From the NCBI RefSeq assembly GCF_009862785.1, contig NZ_WWHU01000001.1, forward strand, positions 2,108,001 to 2,172,000: 64,000 nt of DNA, read 5' to 3'. Positions 9,293 to 18,368 of this stretch are shown piece after piece. Within the stretch, counting starts at the first letter, position 1, and every line of letters begins with the position of its first letter. The notes beneath the pieces are model-generated. The model made no database searches, was not told the origin of the DNA, and saw only the letters and a program-made list of their open reading frames with translations. This DNA comes from Gordonia sp. SID5947 (GTDB lineage: Bacteria > Actinomycetota > Actinomycetes > Mycobacteriales > Mycobacteriaceae). A program made the position numbers and the translations under genes.

Positions 9293-10560
9293 TCAGGCGT
9301 GCTGGCCGACCCGATACGCGACGAATGTCGGGATCGCCAGAGCGGCAACGATGGTCAGTACCACCACCAGCAGCCCACCGGCCGTGGTGGTCACCGCGAC
9401 ACCGATGGAGGCGGCCGCGGCGCCGTGGACGACATCGGCGATCCGCGGGCCCCCGGCGACCACCACGGTGAACACCCCTTGGAGCCGGCCACGGATGTCG
9501 TCGGTCGCGGCGGCCAGCAGGATCGACTGACGGAAGGCCGCCGATGCCATGTCTGCGGCGCCGCCGACCATGAGGAGGAACAGCGCGACCGGCAGCATCG
9601 GCAGCGACGTGCCGCCTGCGAATCCCACGGCGATGCCGACACCGGCCATCGCCAATCCCCAGATGATGACGCACATGATGACCGCGAACCCCTGCCGCTC
9701 GACGCGGCTCACCCATCCAGAGAAGATGCCACCGACGACTGCTCCGGCCGAGATCGCGGTGAACAGCAGCGCGAAGGCGATGCCGCCCCCGGACGGCCCG
9801 CCGAAGTTCTCGTGCGCCATCTGCGGGAAGAGCGCGCGGGGCATGCCGAAGATCATCGCAATGAGATCCACCACGAACGACGCCATCAGAATCTTGTGGC
9901 CCGCCAGGTATTTGAGGCCGTCGATGACCGACCGAAGGCCGGGTGTCTTGGGCTTCACATCCCCCTCGGGCCGCAGCGTCGGCAGCAGGATCACCGCGAG
10001 GAGCGTCGGGATCAGGAAAATGGTGTCGACGAGGTAGAGCATTGAGTACCCGAGCCACGGGATCAGCGCGCCACCGATCAGCGGACCGGCGATCGCGCCC
10101 GCCTGCATCACGGTCATGTTCAGCGACAACGCCGCGGGCAACTCCCGGTCTGGCAGCAACCGTGGGAGCACCGCACTGCGGGTGGGTTGGTTGACGGCGA
10201 AGAACGCCTGTTGAACGGCGAAGAGCGACAGAATGATCCAGACATTCCGGACACCGACGGCCGCCTGCCCCAGAACAGGGCACTGCACACGATGAGACCC
10301 AGCGTGGAGATGATGAGCAACGTGCGGCGATCGAAGACGTCGGCCAGCGCCCCACCCCACAGACCGAACACGACCAACGGCACCAGCCCGAACACACCGG
10401 TCAGCCCGACATAGGCTGAGCTACCGGTGATCTGATAGATCTGCGCGGGCACCGCGACCACGGTGAGCTGCGCACCGATGACCGTGACGATGTTCGCGAG
10501 CCACAGGCGCCGAAAGTAGGTATTGCGCAGCGGCCGGGTGTCGGCCAGGAGTCGTGACAC
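9293..10560 (-). CDS. MFS transporter (multidrug-type), apparently frameshifted
   Basis: Twelve-helix-type major facilitator exporter. The first part reads from a GTG at 10560 (RNTYFRRLWLANIVTVIG, then GGALADVFDRRTLL, a cytoplasmic-loop motif). After about 95 residues the family sequence moves to another frame (RNVWIILSLFAVQQAFFAVN onwards) and runs to the stop at 9293. The switch falls at the CCCC at 10268-10271; one added base makes a continuous protein of about 422 residues. A typical helix pattern and loops such as WVSRVERQGF are present downstream of the break. The substrate is unknown. It is either a pseudogene or an assembly error, and the second is favoured because three other genes show the same pattern. 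Confidence 0.82.
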
Positions 10561-10684
10561 CAGCCGAGTGTAGAGGGCCCGACAGATGACCTCGGAGCCC
10601 GTGCGCGCCCGCTACACCGTTGTCCGACAAGCGTTCAGGTCGCGACGACGGCGGTGTCGGGAATGTCGGGATTGTTTGGGTCCT

Positions 10685-11197
10685 TCAGCTGCTCCCGCGG
10701 AACGTACCGAGACCCGGCACATAAATCGGCTGAATCGGCATCATCGGCGGCGCCGGTTGCTGCGACGACTCAGTCATCGACGGGTCGAGGAGGTTTGGCA
10801 ACTTACCGTTGTCCGACGCGTCGTGAGGGAACTTAAGGCTGTCGGCGTTGCCGCCTTCGGTCTCGACGTATCGCTTGGCTGCTTGTTCGATGGCGTCGCG
10901 AAGGGCACGGGCAGTCTCGAGATGCTCAGTGACCGCGTGGCCAAAGTGGCCGGTAGAGTCGTCTCCCCGTGCGCCAAGTCCTGTCGCCAGCATTCGCGAA
11001 GAACCGAACGCCTCCATACCGGAAACGTTTTGAAGGCCAATAAGACTCGACTGAAGACCGAACAGGACATTGATCAGATCCGTGCACGCCTGGACGGCCG
11101 GAGCCGCTGCGTCGTCATCGAACTCCAGGTTCTGGGCCGCTGACTCGATTGCCGAGCGCGCCCCCGCCAGATCGAAACCCTCTGTGCTGTCTACCAT
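10685..11197 (-). CDS. Hypothetical protein of the T7SS island (helical N-terminus, proline-rich C-terminus)
   Basis: 170-residue protein with no recognised family. The start ATG at 11197 follows GAAGGA, which is why the longer reading from 11293 is rejected. Residues 1-120 are predicted helical and Ala-rich, consistent with a WXG100-like helical hairpin, although no W-x-G is seen. The last 50 residues are Pro-rich (QQPAPPMMPIQPIYVPG). It is the third gene of a minus-strand run: the WKG/PPE-like substrate, a lipoprotein, then this gene 19 bases further on. The position suggests a secreted or cell-surface accessory of the T7SS island; that is inference only. Confidence 0.6.
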   Translation of the reverse strand: MVDSTEGFDLAGARSAIESAAQNLEFDDDAAAPAVQACTDLINVLFGLQSSLIGLQNVSGMEAFGSSRMLATGLGARGDDSTGHFGHAVTEHLETARALRDAIEQAAKRYVETEGGNADSLKFPHDASDNGKLPNLLDPSMTESSQQPAPPMMPIQPIYVPGLGTFRGSS

Positions 11198-11216
11198 TCC
11201 GAATATCCTTCTTTCC

Positions 11217-11846
11217 TCATCGTGGAACGTATGGATACGCAAGACCGACAAACTTGCGCAGGAGTGCTTCCATGTCGAACGGACCTGAACCACCGAGCGG
11301 AGCAGTGTCCACCGTCACAGTTCCGAACGAGGTTCCCCATCCGATACCCATACCAGCGCCCGACCCCACACCCTGGCGATCAGCAATGAAGGCTGGATGC
11401 TCTTGGCCAACCGTGGTAGGTCGAACATTCGAATACGCCGAGTTCTTTTTCACCTGGTCAAACGCCTGGGTAGTCACCCCAACCGTGATTCCGTAGCTCG
11501 GATCGTCAGCGTGATCGGGCAACGTATGGTATTCGCAAAATTGCCACGGATTCAGCTGCACGGTACGGGGATCATCTTCCAGACCAACTGCTTCCGGCAC
11601 CGACTTCGGCAACGAACACGGATTCCACAACGACAGATACGGTGCCGGGTTCTGCATCGTGGCAGTACCCTCCGGCCCAGTGATCACCACCGACGACGAC
11701 GGACTCGCCGCAGTCGCCGACGACGAACCCGAATCCGTGTCCGACGCACAGCCGACAACCGTCACCAACCCGAGAACCGCAGCCGCACAGGCCACCCCGA
11801 CCGCACGCCACCGCGCCACACCAACACCCACGAATACGCCTCTCAC
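11217..11846 (-). CDS. DUF3558-like lipoprotein
   Basis: 209-residue exported lipoprotein. Residues 12-33 form a signal peptide ending in VTVVGC, so Cys33 would be lipidated and the protein anchored outside the cytoplasmic membrane. A Ser/Ala/Thr-rich linker follows. The body has LWNPCSLPKSVPEAVGL and WQFCEYH, two cysteines that may form a disulphide, in the arrangement seen in DUF3558 lipoproteins of mycolate bacteria. The start is the GTG at 11846 behind AAGGAAAC. It lies 22 bases after the PPE-like gene and 19 bases before the next gene, in one operon. Function is unknown. Confidence 0.75.
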   Translation of the reverse strand: MRGVFVGVGVARWRAVGVACAAAVLGLVTVVGCASDTDSGSSSATAASPSSSVVITGPEGTATMQNPAPYLSLWNPCSLPKSVPEAVGLEDDPRTVQLNPWQFCEYHTLPDHADDPSYGITVGVTTQAFDQVKKNSAYSNVRPTTVGQEHPAFIADRQGVGSGAGMGIGWGTSFGTVTVDTAPLGGSGPFDMEALLRKFVGLAYPYVPR

Positions 11847-11868
11847 GTTTCCTTGATCACCGGCGCAG

Positions 11869-13167
11869 TCACTGCGGGGGAACACCCACCAGCTCTGCGC
11901 CATTGCGCGTCGTCTGCAAGAACTTGTTCGCCTTGTGCTCTTTGTCTTCGCCGCCCGCGCCCCGCGCACCACCGGCGCCGCCGGCACCCATGGGACCGCC
12001 GACTGAGGGCGACGCACCGCGAGCACCCGACAACGCAGCCCGCTCGGCGTCGGCAATCGACTTCGCCCCACGCGCCATCGCTGTTTTCTCCAGCTCAGAC
12101 AACCCCTGGGCTGCGCCACCGAACTTACCCACGGCTCCGGCCCCACCACCCTTACCGCCACCACCACCGAGTTTGCCGAGGGCAGCGGCGCCGCCCGGCA
12201 GACCCTTCTTCAAGGCATCGAGCGCATGCAGACCAGGAGTTGCCAGCGGATTCTTGGCCAACGACTTGAGCTTGTCGACAGCGCTCTGTGCCTGCCCAGC
12301 AGCGGACTGCCCGAGATTGCCTGCTTGCTGAAGACCCGACGTCAGACCCGATGGAACGGTCGGCGTCGACTTCAGCGAGGCGGTCTCGGAGGTATTCTCC
12401 GGGGTCTTTGCCATCAGTGAAGACAGATCTGGGACGCCTCCACCGCCTCCCGGCGGCGGCGCGCCACCAGTTCCGCTCGGCCCTCCTCCGAGCCCGCCCG
12501 GCGAAGAGGGTGCGCCGGGCATGTTCGGGTTGCTCTTGTCGACTGGGGAGCTGAACATCGGAGCGGCCGCGGCGACCTGACGAATGCCGGGATCGTAAGC
12601 CGCGGTCATCTGTTGTGAAGCCCATTCCAACAGCTGATCTTTAGCGTCCTCTCGCTGCGCATACGTCGCGCCGGCATCCTCCAGCTTCGAGGCCACCTCA
12701 TGTGTGGTGGGAATGTTGTTCTTAACGACGTTCACAGTGTCTGCGGCGTTCTGCATGACGTCGCCCATGAATTGGGTGCGAGCCTGCAGATCCGCCAGCG
12801 CCGACGCCAGGCTGGTCATGGTCCGCTGTGCCGCGTCTGCGCCATCGCCTTTCCAATGGTTGATTCTCGCGATGGAATCAAAGAAGGCTGTGTGTTGCTG
12901 CTGCAGCGTGGCTGCCACGGTTTTCCAATTCTGCGCAACCGTGTGAACGAGACCTTCGTTCATCGTGTGAAGTGGATCGGAGATCTGCGAGAACTCTGAA
13001 TAGACGCCCCGATTAGTCCACGGCTCGGTGGTGATGGCAGGCATGTCGCTCGTGCCGGCCGGAGACGGCGCACCGTCACGGGCTAAAGTCGGCGACTTTC
13101 CCAGCTTGCTCGCGTCGTCCGGATCGAGTTTCGCGAATGGATTCTCGTATTCGTCCTTGCCACACAC
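11869..13167 (-). CDS. PPE-like/WXG100-like type VII secretion substrate with Gly/Pro-rich tail
   Basis: 432-residue likely T7SS substrate. The helical N-terminal part (about 50-200) has a WKG turn at Trp105 (INHWKGDGADAAQ), equivalent to the W-x-G turn of ESX substrates. Tyr169-xxx-Glu173 (YAQRE) fits the YxxxD/E export motif. Residues 205-260 are very rich in Gly and Pro, and 300-420 form an Ala/Gly-rich tail. The start is the GTG at 13167, behind GGAAGGGGG. An EspG-type chaperone is divergently encoded 97 bases away, as PPE proteins are usually paired with EspG. A lipoprotein gene follows in the operon. It resembles EspB/PPE proteins in layout, but no family name is certain. Confidence 0.72.
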   Translation of the reverse strand: MCGKDEYENPFAKLDPDDASKLGKSPTLARDGAPSPAGTSDMPAITTEPWTNRGVYSEFSQISDPLHTMNEGLVHTVAQNWKTVAATLQQQHTAFFDSIARINHWKGDGADAAQRTMTSLASALADLQARTQFMGDVMQNAADTVNVVKNNIPTTHEVASKLEDAGATYAQREDAKDQLLEWASQQMTAAYDPGIRQVAAAAPMFSSPVDKSNPNMPGAPSSPGGLGGGPSGTGGAPPPGGGGGVPDLSSLMAKTPENTSETASLKSTPTVPSGLTSGLQQAGNLGQSAAGQAQSAVDKLKSLAKNPLATPGLHALDALKKGLPGGAAALGKLGGGGGKGGGAGAVGKFGGAAQGLSELEKTAMARGAKSIADAERAALSGARGASPSVGGPMGAGGAGGARGAGGEDKEHKANKFLQTTRNGAELVGVPPQ

Positions 13168-13264
13168 GGCGTCCCCCTTCCACGCGCCAGCGGAGCTCGG
13201 CACACCCCCGCTCGCGGCTACACTACCGAAGGTCCGACGGGCAGGCGAGAGGAGACTGGGGCAG

Positions 13265-14065
13265 ATGACCAGTGAGAACGGGCTGCGGCCGATCGGGCGA
13301 GTGGACTCATTGACAGTTCGCCTGTTCTGCCGCGCGTACGGCCTGGACACGATGCCTTATCCGTTCATCACGCATATCGACGCGCAGGATGGCGATGAGG
13401 TCGAGCGCAAGGAGCGCGAAACGCTGGAAAGCCTGCACACCGAACCACCCGTTCACCTCACACGATGGGTCCAGAGTTCGATGCACCCGGATATCAGTGC
13501 CCAGTTGTACGGGGTGTTCGTGAAAGACGGCAAGGCGACGACCAAGATTCGCATCAACGCAGTCCGCCAGGGCGACGACGGCTTCGTCGCGATCCAGAAG
13601 TCGAACCCCACCAAAGCGACCGACATTGTCATTTACGAGACTGACGCGACACAGTTGGGTAGCGCGATGCTCAGCTTCACTCCGGAGCAGCCTGCGGGTC
13701 GCCTGAAGGAAGTGGTCATTGAGAAGCCCACTGGAACCGAGGACCGCCGCACCGGCAGCTTACTGTCGCGAAACGAGGTCGGGACCAGTGACCCGGCAAC
13801 TGAGTTCCAGCAGCTGGATACCGAGTTCTCGGCCTTCGTTCAAGTCAATCCCTTTCGACTAACCGACTACGGATACGACAAACGTTGGTTCCACGTCTTG
13901 TGGGAACACAAGGCTGGAGACGGCCAATACCTGGTGACGAAAGACGTGGGGACGCGAGCGATCGCGGCCGACCGTCAACTTCTCGGACGCGAAGTCGACA
14001 ACTGTATCGCCAGGGCAGTCCAGGCAGTGAGGGAACGCCGGGCGGCCGCGCAGACCGACAGCTGA
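13265..14065 (+). CDS. espG: ESX secretion-associated EspG-like chaperone
   Basis: 266-residue protein resembling EspG, the cytosolic chaperone that binds the tip of PE-PPE substrate pairs and keeps them soluble for ESX secretion. Family-like text includes LPTEA-type openings replaced here by LTVRLFCRAYGLDTMPYPF, GVFVKDGKATTKIRINAVRQ with alternating strands, and the late RLTDYGYDKRWFHVLWEHK. The start ATG at 13265 follows AGGAGA. It is divergent from the PPE-like substrate, its expected client. No signal peptide or membrane segment is visible. No other ESX core gene is in the window, so it must serve a secretion system encoded elsewhere. Confidence is moderate because EspG proteins diverge strongly. 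Confidence 0.72.
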   Translation: MTSENGLRPIGRVDSLTVRLFCRAYGLDTMPYPFITHIDAQDGDEVERKERETLESLHTEPPVHLTRWVQSSMHPDISAQLYGVFVKDGKATTKIRINAVRQGDDGFVAIQKSNPTKATDIVIYETDATQLGSAMLSFTPEQPAGRLKEVVIEKPTGTEDRRTGSLLSRNEVGTSDPATEFQQLDTEFSAFVQVNPFRLTDYGYDKRWFHVLWEHKAGDGQYLVTKDVGTRAIAADRQLLGREVDNCIARAVQAVRERRAAAQTDS

Positions 14066-14074
14066 CCGGCGCGG

Positions 14075-14869
14075 TCAGATCCTGAAGGCGACGTTCGGGC
14101 TGTCCGCGCCGAACGGATCGGCATCGTCTCGTATGGGTTGCGCCGACGAAACGTCGCCGGGGTCTTGACTTGGTGCTGCGTCCTCAATCCTTGCTGAGTC
14201 AGCCTGCATCTGTTTCTGCGCAGCCCCGACGGCGTCACGGAGCAACTTCTGGTCGGTGGGATTCAAGAGTCCCGTTGCATATAGCTCTCGCAATGTGATC
14301 GCGAAATGTGCGACTGCCTCATCGGTCCCGGAGTTCTGAACGAACGCACTGAGAACAACCGCGAGCGGGCCCCACGCATCGCCCGTCTTGAGTGACTCCA
14401 CCAACTCGAAGAACTCACGTGAGGCCCCTTGCGGTACGAACCCGGTTGCAGAGAGCCCCTCATAGATCGTGGAGTGGAGAACCATCGCATCCGCACTTCG
14501 CCCGTGTAGTAAGTACACCGAGTCGGCGGCGCGAAGGTACGCGTTTCGTGCCGCCGATTTGTCGCCGTTGGTGAGCAACGCTGCTGCATGTGCGATCTGC
14601 AGCGCCGGCAGAAGTGAATAGATACGTTCGTCGTTTCCCGCTTCGGCGATCTCGGAAGAGAACTCGACGCTCACGCGGGTCCACCGAAGCCGCTCTTCTG
14701 CGGTCGGTGCAGTGCGCGCGCAGTAGTGCGCGGCCAGGCAACGGTCGAAAGATGACTCGGCGTCATTCCATGCACGCTCGTAGTGAAGCGCCGCTTCGTC
14801 GACACGACCGGCCATCTCTGCTGCGAGCCCTTGCTCGCACAGCTCACCAACAACATCCGGGCTTGTCAC
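14075..14869 (-). CDS. Hypothetical TPR-like helical repeat protein
   Basis: 264-residue cytosolic protein of predicted helix pairs. EQGLAAEMAGRVDEAALHYE and the following helices resemble one or two tetratricopeptide repeats (alternating Ala/Gly/Tyr positions), giving a scaffold for protein contacts. The last 50 residues are acidic and disordered-looking (DAAPSQDPGDVSSAQP). The start is the GTG at 14869 behind GGAGGGG. It lies 24 bases after the small hypothetical gene at 14894-15313, forming a two-gene minus-strand unit inside the T7SS island. It ends 9 bases after the convergent EspG-like gene. The link to secretion is positional only. Confidence 0.6.
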   Translation of the reverse strand: MTSPDVVGELCEQGLAAEMAGRVDEAALHYERAWNDAESSFDRCLAAHYCARTAPTAEERLRWTRVSVEFSSEIAEAGNDERIYSLLPALQIAHAAALLTNGDKSAARNAYLRAADSVYLLHGRSADAMVLHSTIYEGLSATGFVPQGASREFFELVESLKTGDAWGPLAVVLSAFVQNSGTDEAVAHFAITLRELYATGLLNPTDQKLLRDAVGAAQKQMQADSARIEDAAPSQDPGDVSSAQPIRDDADPFGADSPNVAFRI

Positions 14870-14893
14870 GGCTTCCCCTCCGTCTGTGCCAGT

Positions 14894-15313
14894 TCAGAAT
14901 TCTTTGTGGAGACCAAGCCCACGTTCGGCGATCCCATCCATCCGGTCAATGTCCTTTGTCAGCTCGTCGATGAAGGACATGTCAGCGCCGGAATCACTCA
15001 GTTGTTGACGGTACTTCGCGAGCGTGGCCAAGCTCGCGCGCATCGCTGGAACGAGTTGCCACAGCTCAGCGTGCGCGTCGCGGGCTCCGCTGTCGGCAGC
15101 GGGTTCGGGGCTTTCGATCGCCTCATCTTCGATGCGACGGCGGTGTTCGATCGCGGCCGCTTTACGCAGGTCCGACCTCAGCTTCTCCGCAACCTCTGGG
15201 TCGACTGACGGGCGCGGCCAGGACGCGCCGACGGGCGGTAGCTGAATCCGCACGCGCGGCGGCGGTGGCGGGACACCCCACCCTTGCCCTCGGTCATGCT
15301 CGCTGTCGGTCAT
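14894..15313 (-). CDS. Hypothetical protein, T7SS island
   Basis: 139-residue protein without a recognised family. The first 40 residues are Pro-rich (GVPPPPPRVRIQLPP). Residues 40-135 are charged and strongly helical, with heptad-like spacing (EKLRSDLRKAAAIEHRRRI), so a coiled-coil or helical bundle is likely. No signal peptide or membrane segment is visible. The start ATG at 15313 follows GGGGGAGG. It is the first gene of a two-gene unit with the TPR-like protein. Proteins of this size with a Pro-rich head and helical tail are common near ESX substrates in Gordonia and Nocardia; I cannot assign a role. Confidence 0.6.
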   Translation of the reverse strand: MTDSEHDRGQGWGVPPPPPRVRIQLPPVGASWPRPSVDPEVAEKLRSDLRKAAAIEHRRRIEDEAIESPEPAADSGARDAHAELWQLVPAMRASLATLAKYRQQLSDSGADMSFIDELTKDIDRMDGIAERGLGLHKEF

Positions 15314-15540
15314 CTAACCTCCCCCGGTTTACTGATCGGCCAGTCTACGGGCGGCGCGGAAGCTCCGGGCTTGGTGGCGCCTCCCTCGGCACGATCGCTG
15401 TGATAATCGGGCAAGAAACAGCGAAGGCCCCCAGTCCGTTTCATTCAGACGAACGACGGCCGACCGAACGGACGAATCTCCGCCTCGATTCCGGATCCAC
15501 CCCCTGATATCGTCCCGGCAAAGCGGACAGGAGGGTCGGC

Positions 15541-16065
15541 GTGGAGTTTCCTCGCAACGCAGACGACGTCGATGAACTGATGGGCAATTTGAATTCCATG
15601 GTCAGCCGGATCTCGGAAGCTCAACACCGCGCTCTGGCACTCACCGCGACCGCGACCGGGCTCGACGGCCAGATCACGGTCTCGGTCAACGCGCGCGGCA
15701 TCGTCACCGAGGTCCTCGTCGACGACGCGTTGACCCAGGTCACCGGCAAACACCTCGGCGAAGCGATCACCGCGGCTGCTCAGAAGGCCGCTGCCGAAGT
15801 AGACGAACAGTTGGCCGAAGTGTGGGACCCGATCAACCAACAGCAGGCGGCGTTCCCCCGGTCCAAAGACGCCTTCGCCGGACTTGCCTCGGACTTTCTG
15901 GCCGGACTGCCCGACATCGACGACCTCCTGGGGTCACGTCCACAACCACCACTGACCCCGCCCGGCCGGCGCCGGACCGAACCCGATGATCAAGAGGTCT
16001 ATTTCGAGGACGCCGAGGAACGGCCTGAGCGCCCGTCGAATGGATTCCAGGACCGGGCCTGGTGA
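15541..16065 (+). CDS. YbaB/EbfC-family protein of the T7SS island
   Basis: 174-residue protein. Residues 1-100 have the YbaB/EbfC fold pattern: a helical arm with repeated Ala (SRISEAQHRALALTATATG), a strand pair with GLDGQITVSVNARGIVTEV, then a long C-terminal helix (GEAITAAAQKAAAEVDEQL). Classical YbaB binds nucleoids. YbaB-like proteins also stand ahead of WXG100 genes in many actinobacterial ESX loci, where they may act as small chaperones. The last 60 residues are Pro/acidic and disordered. The start is the GTG at 15541 behind GGAGGG. It opens a co-directional run of five or six genes ending near 20.4 kb. Confidence 0.75.
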   Translation: MEFPRNADDVDELMGNLNSMVSRISEAQHRALALTATATGLDGQITVSVNARGIVTEVLVDDALTQVTGKHLGEAITAAAQKAAAEVDEQLAEVWDPINQQQAAFPRSKDAFAGLASDFLAGLPDIDDLLGSRPQPPLTPPGRRRTEPDDQEVYFEDAEERPERPSNGFQDRAW

Positions 16066-16104
16066 GCCCGACATCGCAGGACAGCCGACGAGGAGATTCG
16101 ACCG

Positions 16105-16425
16105 ATGAGTGACCATCTGAAAGTCGACATCGAGACGTTCCGCAGCTACTCACCACGCTTCCACGGACTGGCAGATCGTCTGAGCGACGCAGAACTGAAG
16201 CTGACCGGCCAACTTCAGGGCGAAGGCAATTGTTGGGGCAGCGATGATGTCGGCCAAGAATTCGAACACGGGTACGCCCCGAAGGCGCAAACCACGTTCG
16301 AGAACTCGACCGAACACAGCAAACGACTCGACCGAGTCGGTGACGCCGTGACCCTCGCCGCCGACGCCTTCTCGCGGACCGAGAACGACAACGTGAACTC
16401 TTATGGGTCGAGTGGACCGAGGTAG
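16105..16425 (+). CDS. WXG100-like type VII secretion substrate
   Basis: 106-residue helical-hairpin protein. The turn is CWGSDDVGQEFEHGYAPKA, where Trp44-Gly45 replaces the strict W-x-G. The same 'WG.DD.G..F...Y.P' turn occurs in many actinobacterial WXG100 relatives. Size, lack of a signal peptide and helix-turn-helix layout fit export as a dimer through an ESX secretion system. The start ATG at 16105 follows GAGGAG. The gene lies 39 bases after the YbaB-like gene and its stop is 3 bases from the next start. The likely partner is the CpnT-N-terminal-like protein that follows; this is inferred from the spacing. Confidence 0.75.
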   Translation: MSDHLKVDIETFRSYSPRFHGLADRLSDAELKLTGQLQGEGNCWGSDDVGQEFEHGYAPKAQTTFENSTEHSKRLDRVGDAVTLAADAFSRTENDNVNSYGSSGPR

Positions 16426-16428
16426 ACC

Positions 16429-17535
16429 ATGGGAATGGAGTTGCCCGGCGAATTGACGTGGCCCCTGTCGTTGACCGGCATGACGTGGCCAGAAGGCGAT
16501 GAGACCGCCCTAGCTCGAATGAGTGAGTATTGGGGCGACTACGCCGACGAACTGACGTCGGTCGCTTCGGAGTTGCAGAGTGCCGCCGTCCTTGTACTTG
16601 ATTCGATCGAGGGCGATACCCACCAGGCGCTGAAAACGAACCTCGACGAATTCTTCAACGGCGAGAAATCGTTGTACGAGGTGATCGACGACGCGGAGTA
16701 CCTCGCTCAAGGCGCCCAGAAGGCCTCGGACATCGTCCTGGCGATGAAGATCAGCTTCATCGTCGAGCTGATGTCGTTGTTGGCATTCATTGCTGTCGCC
16801 CTTGCGTCGGCCTTCATCAATTGGGCTGCCGCCGCAGAGATTTCGATGCGCGCCATGTTGAGCAGGGTCATCATGCTCGGCGTGCGCGAATCGGCGAAGC
16901 GTGCGATGGCGGCAGCACTTCAACGTATCCTTCAGAATCTGTCGGGCACAGCCGCCCTCGAACTCCTCGGGGGAACCTCAGCGCGTGCGATTCTCGCAGA
17001 ACTGACCAAGAGCGTCACCACGGGCGCTGCGGTCTCAGTAGGACTCGAGGCGGAGCGGCAGTTGGTCAAGAACGCGATTGCAGGCTCGGATTACGACCCC
17101 GGCAAGATCGGACTCGCCGGCTTCACCGGCGGCGCTGCCACCCTGCTCTTCGCAAAGTGGGCGACACCTACCAAAGCGGTGACCGGTTGGGGTATGGCCA
17201 GTACAACAACCAAGTACGGCGAGTTCGCAAACGCCGCACTCTCCGGCGCTACGTGGTGGGTCCCGGCCACATACGCCGGAAACCATATAGGCCAGTCCGT
17301 TCAGAAGCGATCTGATCCGGCTACCGTCGATCAGGGCGTCGGCATCTGGAAAGACCTCGACGTCAGCGACGACCCCGCACCACCGGTCGTGTGGTATCCC
17401 GCCGACCGCCAAGGCCTTACACCTGAGGCAACACGCAGCGGAGAACACCATGCCGCCACGGCTGCCCCCAACACACAACATGCCGAAACGGCGCCCGCGC
17501 CGCCAGACAAGGTCCTGAAAGAGGGCGCACCATGA
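16429..17535 (+). CDS. CpnT-like N-terminal domain protein with central membrane segment (T7SS polymorphic effector backbone)
   Basis: 368-residue protein. The start reads TWPEGDETALARMSEYWGDY, very like the opening of CpnT and related polymorphic toxins exported by ESX systems ('WPEGDE..M......W'). Residues 20-100 are WXG-like helices. Residues 107-136 form one long hydrophobic stretch, followed by an Ala/Gly-rich amphipathic region to about 290. The last 70 residues are Pro/Ala-rich. No recognised toxin domain follows, unlike CpnT, so the effector role may lie in the coupled downstream proteins or the protein may be a membrane-pore backbone. The stop overlaps the next start as ATGA. The family call is good for the N-terminus and open for the rest. 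Confidence 0.7.
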   Translation: MGMELPGELTWPLSLTGMTWPEGDETALARMSEYWGDYADELTSVASELQSAAVLVLDSIEGDTHQALKTNLDEFFNGEKSLYEVIDDAEYLAQGAQKASDIVLAMKISFIVELMSLLAFIAVALASAFINWAAAAEISMRAMLSRVIMLGVRESAKRAMAAALQRILQNLSGTAALELLGGTSARAILAELTKSVTTGAAVSVGLEAERQLVKNAIAGSDYDPGKIGLAGFTGGAATLLFAKWATPTKAVTGWGMASTTTKYGEFANAALSGATWWVPATYAGNHIGQSVQKRSDPATVDQGVGIWKDLDVSDDPAPPVVWYPADRQGLTPEATRSGEHHAATAAPNTQHAETAPAPPDKVLKEGAP

Positions 17536-18368
17536 CCGTGCGCCTACTCCCCATCTCGGCAGCAGCCACCTCCGGAATCCCGTGCTGGGTTGACCTGACC
17601 ACCCGACAAAGCGAGCGCACACAGGCGTTTTACCAAGAATTGTTTGGGTGGACATTCGAGGCCGGTGGGACGATCGGCGTGCTCGACGGAGAACCCACTT
17701 GCGGCGTTCTGGAGATTCCCGAGGACGCAAGAGAACTCCCCGCCCACTGGTTCCCGTACTTCCGTGTCAATAGTTTCGACCACCTCGCCGCGGACCCGCC
17801 GACAGACGGCGACGTGATCTGGGGCCCAGAGACATACGGCCAAAGACTCGCGACGGTCGCCGCGGTGGTCGACCCCCATGGCGCCGGCTTCGGCCTGTGG
17901 GAATCCATGGGGCTGTCAGGTTTCGCCGGCGGGCGAAGGCACGCGCCAGCCTGGTTCGAACTGTCGACTCGGCACCCAGCCGACATCGCCAAGTTCTATT
18001 GTCAACTGTTCGATTGCTTCCCGGACAGTATCTCCGCCGCCGGCAGTGCGGCCTACCGGGTGTTCGCACGGCCGGACGTACTCCTCGCAGGCGTCGTCGC
18101 CTCAGACACAGAACCGTATTGGCGTGTTTACTTCCAAGTTGATGACCTCTCGTCTTCGTTGATCCACGCCAAAGCGCTCGGCGCCACTCAGCTTGCAGAA
18201 CGAGTCGACCTGCCGATCGGTGGCACGGCTTTGCTCCGGGATCCAGTTGGAGCGCTGTTCGGACTGATCGAACCCTTTCGGGAAGAACTTGGTCCCATGG
18301 ACACTGAGGCGACGTCAATGGGCGCTACCGACGACAACGCCGGCTACCCGACGACGCTGTCGCTATGA
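17532..18368 (+). CDS. VOC (glyoxalase-fold) protein with two domains, coupled to T7SS effector backbone
   Basis: 278-residue protein made of two vicinal-oxygen-chelate domains. The first starts at CWVDLTTRQSERTQAFYQEL and the second at AWFELSTRHPADIAKFYCQL; each is followed by the beta-strand pattern and GFGLWE or GALFGLIEP that closes VOC units. Such proteins act as metal-dependent lyases or dioxygenases, or bind and neutralise antibiotics. It resembles the two-domain hydroxylase-type VOC proteins of Streptomyces. No export signal is visible. The start overlaps the previous stop (ATGA), and its own stop overlaps the next start, so translation of three proteins is coupled. The role beside T7SS substrates is unexplained. 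Confidence 0.8.
   Translation: MTVRLLPISAAATSGIPCWVDLTTRQSERTQAFYQELFGWTFEAGGTIGVLDGEPTCGVLEIPEDARELPAHWFPYFRVNSFDHLAADPPTDGDVIWGPETYGQRLATVAAVVDPHGAGFGLWESMGLSGFAGGRRHAPAWFELSTRHPADIAKFYCQLFDCFPDSISAAGSAAYRVFARPDVLLAGVVASDTEPYWRVYFQVDDLSSSLIHAKALGATQLAERVDLPIGGTALLRDPVGALFGLIEPFREELGPMDTEATSMGATDDNAGYPTTLSL

Noticed and set aside
15314..15540. Small gene in the 227-base gap before the YbaB-like gene
   Set aside because: No convincing frame with ribosome site; the region probably holds the two divergent promoters, but no clear boxes were seen.
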